From: Monomorium pharaonis
Lineage: Eukaryota > Arthropoda > Insecta > Hymenoptera > Formicidae
Assembly (NCBI RefSeq): GCF_013373865.1
Contig: NC_050473.1
Coordinates: 2,046,001 to 2,110,000 of the forward strand
Direction of reading: 5' to 3'
Length of the DNA stretch: 64,000 bases
This document shows positions 58,501-64,000 of this stretch, one piece after another; within the stretch, counting starts at the first letter, position 1, and each line of letters starts with the position of its first letter. The position numbers and the translations under genes are program-made. The notes below the pieces were generated by a model that did no database searches, was not told the DNA's origin, and was given only the letters and a program-made list of their open reading frames with translations.

Positions 58501-59514
58501 TAAAACTTTATAATTTTGAATTTCAACAGATATGATACAATAACGTGAAATGTTATGTTAGCAAGAAAGTCGTTTAGCGTCAATAGAGAAATCTTGTCAA
58601 TGTCTGTGTGCAAAAGATTCCCGATATCCACACGTTTTTCTTTGTTAATATCACACAACCTATACGTTTTCTTTACTGCGACTCATTCGTTCGTGCAATT
58701 TTTATCCCGCGGCGAGTTAACGCCCGAGAGTGCGAGTTAACAAGTCAATGGATGACGTAATGAGACTTAAATGGACCGGAGAACGCGAATGCTTGCAAAC
58801 GGCAAAGTATTGGCGCGACGAGAAATCAGACAACGGATGATATTGCGTCGTTCGCGGAAACAGGGGAGAGGTGGATAGGATAGAATAGCACCCCCGTAAC
58901 GGTGGCGTCGTGCCATCTCGCGTTCAAATGTTTGCCAAGGGGAGGTCTGCGAAATCGTCGATGACGTCGCGACGGTGGCTGGTCGAAGACCGGCCGTCCA
59001 ACTGTCCAACCGGCCGGATGTCGTCGGATTTCAGCGATTCGTTTATTATGCGAAGTTTATCGAATCTACCGTGCATGATTATTTTTATTTAAAATTATTT
59101 GCGATACTGCTTGTGCGCGAATAAGATTCTATCAAAAATCACCTGGGTAAGCTTCGCCAATATTTTTTGGAAGCGTGCGCTTTTAATCGATTAGTTTTTG
59201 CGAAAAGTAACAAAGTGTATAGGTAGCAATAATGAAGCAAAGGTTGTAATTGAAACTGAGGAATTATACACGCAATATATAATTCTTTACTTGTTGATAA
59301 CTTGTTCGTAACCGAGCTGTTTCTTCGCGAGCAATATATCGTTTAATTCATAGAGAATTGTACAACAACAGAAAATGTGAAAAAAATTTTATAAAAGTAA
59401 GTGTATTTTATACAATATATACAATAAAAAATTAATATTTATATAATTATTCGCGTGCAAAATATGTTGAAAACTTGAACAATAGCCATAGATTTTAATA
59501 GAAGCTTGATAATG

Positions 59515-59519
<5 letters not shown>
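55555..59519. other. Upstream flank of Ten-m, no gene seen
   Basis: CpG-rich and GC-rich up to about 57 kb, including a purine-rich stretch with a poly-G run near 56641. It becomes AT-rich from 57.7 to 58.7 kb and then mixed. Open frames here are short and overlap on opposite strands, which suggests composition rather than coding. Upstream promoter sequence or intron DNA of a longer transcript are both possible. Confidence 0.5.

Positions 59520-59564
<45 letters not shown>
59520..59564. repeat. (GA)n microsatellite
   Basis: Pure GA run of about 45 bases. Confidence 0.96.
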
Positions 59565-59566
<2 letters not shown>

Positions 59567-62500
59567 AATTAAACTGCATTATCTAAATTCCCCTAGAGCA
59601 TCCATTTAAATTCTCACAGCGCGGAATTGTTTTTCGCGGGAGATTTCATACAGCTGAGTTGTTATAAAAAATTCATTTAGCGGTCTACACGTCTGACGCA
59701 GGGAATCCGCTCGCTCCTTTCGCTCCTTCACGTGACCGTGCTGAATAATGCGCGCGCTTTGCAGTTTCCGGGTTTCGACTATCGTTTTACCGGGTTACCC
59801 GGATATTCTCTCGGGTTCGCTCGAAACACAGGGTGAGCGTGACCCAATAGGTAGACGTGTTTTTCTACCGGTCCAAGAAACCGGAGGCTTTCTCATCGGC
59901 GGTTGTATGCTGCATCGTCGTCATCGTCTCCATCGCGCTTTATCCGGTCGGACAATTTCGCGCGCCACGGTCCGACATGCGATTAAGTTGTACCTATCGT
60001 GGAACGAGAGCGCCCGGAACGAGAGAACGGTAGATAAAAACCTTTCCCCTCTCGTCCGTCAGTTCGCGCTTTAACGGTGTCGAGATAATAAAGAAGTTGA
60101 GTCGAATCGCGCGGTAAATTATGATGTTTTGAAGAAGGCTACCTGATGCTGAGCCACTGTTTTGCCCGTTGTATCATTAAAATGAAGTGCTCTTCTAATT
60201 TGCCTGTGGTATTGAAGTTTGCAATTGTGCTATGGTGTACGAATAGCAATGGTATATTGCCTTAAAAGATTCGCTTTTCTCTCTCTCTCTCTTTCTCTTT
60301 TAATTTATCTAACTCTTTCACTAGAAAAATATTTTTATATATCTACAAAATATTTTTCTTATGACGAGTATAACTGTTTAAAGAAAAAAAAGTCATTGCA
60401 AGCACGAATTACGCAGATGCACGGAGATGGAGTTTTCATTTAAAAGCGAACGATAATCGAAAAAGATCAATTTTCTAATGCGGAAGCTCTATATAGCTCG
60501 ATTTCATTCGGACGACCCAATTCTACCCTCTCTTCGTTACTTTACTCCGCTGCGATATTGAAATCTCAGGAAAGCTTTTGGTCGTAAATGGTACTCGACA
60601 TTCGCGGAAGATGGGGCTTTCCGTTATCCGAGTGTCGGGAGTGCTGCAGCGACCTTGTTTGCGGTTGAGAGAAACGAAAATGGTCCATGATACCTTCCGC
60701 TACGCGCAACAAAACGATCTGATTCCATATGCATCGAAACACTGTTGAAATATCTCTATTGTGCTTTAAAGAGAGTTCACATGTATTAAATATGTAGAGT
60801 AACATAAAGAGTGAAGAATCACATTGCTGTCTTTTTGATGTGAAACTGCAATATTTCAGAAATATGAAATATATCAGTATCAAAATATGCTAAAGATAAT
60901 TTAATAAGAAATTCTAAAATGTGGTCTTCTCATGTTATTTATTTTTAAAATATTTGATTTATATTCGAGAAGCCTTTTATTTTTACAACATAAAAAGACG
61001 AATCATCCGAATAAAATCGAGCTACAGGTCGTCACATTAGAAGATTGATTTTACTTCAATTATCGTTCAATTATCATTCATTTTGACTAACCTTATGCGT
61101 GCACTTGTAAATACGCTTGCGTTCTTATAACAACACCCAATTATCGCACCGTGAGAAACGTCGATGCGAATGCGGCGATATCGATACCGATGTTTTCAAC
61201 AGGCTCATACTTTGACACCGCTCTCTTTGTCTCGGGAGAGAGAATGCATGCGCTCTCCCTCGGGACGGCGACGGTGTACGTTTGAGTAACCCGACACTCT
61301 TCGGAAACCCACGTAGCGCCAGTAAACTCTCAAGGTGGACAAGGGTGAAAGCGAGAGATCGGCTTGATCGCGCGGATGCGGGCGGTGTTTGGCACGGCAA
61401 GGTAAGGTAAGGTAAGGCAAGGTACGACACGGCACATCTCGTCACGACGCGTTCGACGTAAATCGACTTTTTATATTCGCGCGGGCCGCTCGAAACCGCT
61501 GCCGCCGTCGCCGAAACCGAAACGGCCGCTCGTTAAAAAAAGGGTAATCCCCCGTATCTTACGGACTTTATGTCTTTATATCGCGACGGCAATCCGCCCT
61601 ATGGACGACTGCGCTTAATCCTCTTAATCTACTATCGGCTGTAAAATAGCGGGGCAGGCCAATAAAAAAGAAGTGCGAGCTGCGCGGGAGGTCCTTACGT
61701 GCGACGACGAGCTGCAGTCGTCCGGCTCGCGCGCGGGGAGGTGAATAGTCAGGACGCGAAGAAAGAGAGAGAGAGAGAGATGTGAGGAGAGGGGAGGCAT
61801 CTGCCATCCCTCACGGCCGCGGCATCTGCATACAAGGATGATGGCTTCGTAAATTACGGCGCTCATGGCGATGGCTCTTCGCTCCGCGAGCTTCACTCCA
61901 ACGCACGTCGCTCTCGGTCACGACCGAAGCTGGCTGCCACGAAAACTTCCTCCTCCCGTCCTCCTCCTCCTCCTCCTCCTTCACCTCCTTCTCGCGTGTG
62001 TACCTCCTCATCGCCGGTGTACTGCGGATAAACACGCATACGCGCCGGTCCGTCCCGAGTTCCGTGTAAGGACAGGTCGCTTTACGGCCGCGCGGCCGGC
62101 GAAGATAACGAGCATGTAACGCCATAACTCCATACGGCAGTCTTTACACGTCAGGTGCGCGATGCGCATCGCATTTTTCGGCTCGATAATGCGGCCCTCG
62201 CAATCATTTGCATTCAAGCGTGGACGCGATTTTCATACCGTGGCGGCGATTGAGGAGCAGACAGAGAAGAACGGACGGAGATAATGCAGATAACATTAGA
62301 GACGTGTCAGATCTTCCCGAAGATCAGCTTTGCGAGTACTGCGCGATTAAAATATATTTCGCGCGGAGAATAATGAACCTCTCTCTCTAAGATTTGGATA
62401 ATACAATCGCTTAACAAGACTCGCGACCAAAATGTATCTTACGAAACGCCGGAAGTTATTGCGCGATTGTCGAAAGTGGCAAAGTTCCGTGATAACGGCG

Positions 62501-64000
62501 TTTCCAATCATTCATCCGAATATGAAAATATAGGTAGTTTCCATAATCTTTCCAAGTTCCGCGCTCTTTATTTCCTTAAACTTTGCATATCGCGCGGCGC
62601 CCTGATGCACTCGCGGCCAACTAAGTCACGGGGCGTGAACTTCCGTAAACGACCGCCGGAACTTCGCTCGCACGTCGCCGTCGTGCTTCATCGTTGTTAG
62701 TTTGGTTAAACATGCGTTTGCCGCATCCGTTCCCCGTACGAAGAACGGAATAAGTTGCAGTCTCCGCGACGCGGAATTTACACGGGGCGTATAGGGGAAG
62801 CAGATTTTATGGATGGTGGAGCGAAGTCCCGTGTTTGGTATAAAATTAGCGTTAGTTAGAAACTTCGAACGGCCGCGGTGATGTTTGCAATGCAGCGACT
62901 GCGTTCAATCAAACGACAATTTTACGTAGAATCTTCTAATTTGATAGTTAATTCTTATTTAACTTATTTATAAGAAATATCATCGATCCTGACTTTAAAT
63001 TTATCGAATTGAAATTGTACCATTAAGAGTGTTAAGTAATATAAATTTTTTTAAATTATATTACAGACAAAATATATAAAAAAAGAGAGAATTACTGCAA
63101 TCGATATATCCCTTCAGTATTTTCAAACTGATAAGGTGGACTGGTGACGTGCAGTGAAAACGTGGTACTACATGAAACGATTCAGTTTGGACATCTGGCT
63201 CGGCGAGATGAATCTAAAGATTACCTTGTCCATCAGACCGCTGGACCCTCCGCTACTTGCTACTTGCAGAGTCACGTTGGACCTGTTCACTGAAATTCCC
63301 CCTCTCCCTGCCTCGCTATGGGATATATGGTAGCGAGAACGCGTTTGTTCGATGACACGTGTAAAAATTATAAATTGATGCGTGGGAGCTTTCACCGGTT
63401 CAAAAGGCGAGAGGAGAAAATACGCGAAGCACAGGGCAGAGTTAAATAAATGATCCTTCCAAGCGTCGTTAAAATTTCTGCATGATTGAATATTATGAAT
63501 TAAGCGGAGTTTAAATGGCAAATTCAAAACGCACACAGAGGGGGTAGAGTATTTATCGAGCATTAATGGAATTACATTTGGAGCCGACGTTCGCATCCAA
63601 CTCCATGGACTGTTGGTAGAATTATTAAATCTCACTCTTGGGATAGATCTTTTAAAAATGCATTAGCTTATTTCCATTACAATTCACTTTTGGAACTGTA
63701 TTATCAATCGCGGGAGGGAAACACGTTTCGAACTCTTTACCATAAGGGGTCTCCGTCTTCTCTCGCGCGTAACGCGAAAAAAATGTTGCACGCGAGGGCA
63801 GATCTGATCCTTTTGAAGGAGGCTCCGTTCCACGAAACTTTTGGGACCGGCCGTTGGCATCGTGCCATTCCGTATGGAATAGGAGGCGCGTATATGCGAG
63901 GCATCGGAGCGAGAAGAAGAAGAAGAAGACGAAGAAAACGACAAGAAAAGAAGGAATACCGAAAAGAACTATTAACCGGACCGGGATGAAAGGGTGTCCC
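59565..64000. other. Far upstream region, no gene seen
   Basis: Mixed-composition sequence with a TC run near 60280, a GGTAA pentamer run near 61403, a GA run at 61762-61780, CTC triplets near 61947-61980 and AGA triplets near 63910-63946. The longest open frames are about 100-155 codons, with no recognisable protein features or compatible splice structure. Confidence 0.5.

Noticed and set aside
63168..63635. Minus-strand 155-codon frame near the window edge
   Set aside because: No recognisable motif, and it overlaps AT-rich sequence. Could be reconsidered if transcript data exist.

Overview
The window is animal nuclear DNA, almost certainly from an insect. One large, intron-rich gene on the minus strand dominates it: a teneurin, most likely the Ten-m (Odd Oz) orthologue. 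I rebuilt it as 15 coding exons between 54945 (ATG) and 10320 (stop). All 14 junctions use GT..AG sites with compatible phases. The joined coding sequence is 10,284 nt, or 3,427 codons plus stop. Dense GA/CT microsatellites, common CpG and patchy base composition would fit a hymenopteran such as an ant, but this host guess is weak.

Layout. Positions 1-10319 lie downstream of the gene: AT-rich DNA, part of it probably 3' UTR, with no convincing gene. Positions 10320-27614 carry the dense 3' part of the gene (exons 15 to 4), encoding the transmembrane segment and the whole extracellular region. Positions 27615-54839 hold three large introns (about 2.0, 5.0 and 20.0 kb) separating the small exons 3, 2 and 1 of the cytoplasmic tail. 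Exon 1 lies at 54840-54945, with a GC-rich presumed 5' UTR and a promoter candidate near 55463. Positions 55500-64000 have no supportable gene.

The predicted protein is a type II single-pass membrane protein. In order it has: a cytoplasmic tail of about 158 residues; a transmembrane helix near 159-180; an unusually long, acidic, Ser/Thr-rich extracellular linker of almost 900 residues with a furin-type RKRR site at 249-252; a conserved pre-EGF segment; eight tenascin-type EGF repeats, of which the second and fifth have five cysteines; a Cys-rich and transthyretin-like region; the FN-plug and NHL propeller; the YD-repeat shell ending in an Rhs-type core motif; and the C-terminal Tox-GHH-related region with a very basic tail. 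Teneurins are homophilic and heterophilic adhesion proteins in neural wiring, muscle attachment and synapse formation.

The rest is non-coding. It has many microsatellites, one degraded MITE-like element in intron 9, a perfect 24-bp hairpin and a duplicated 32-bp element in intron 1, a 61-bp tandem duplication, and a long unexplained open frame in intron 2. I found no prokaryotic-type system, no CRISPR array and no second protein gene I can support.
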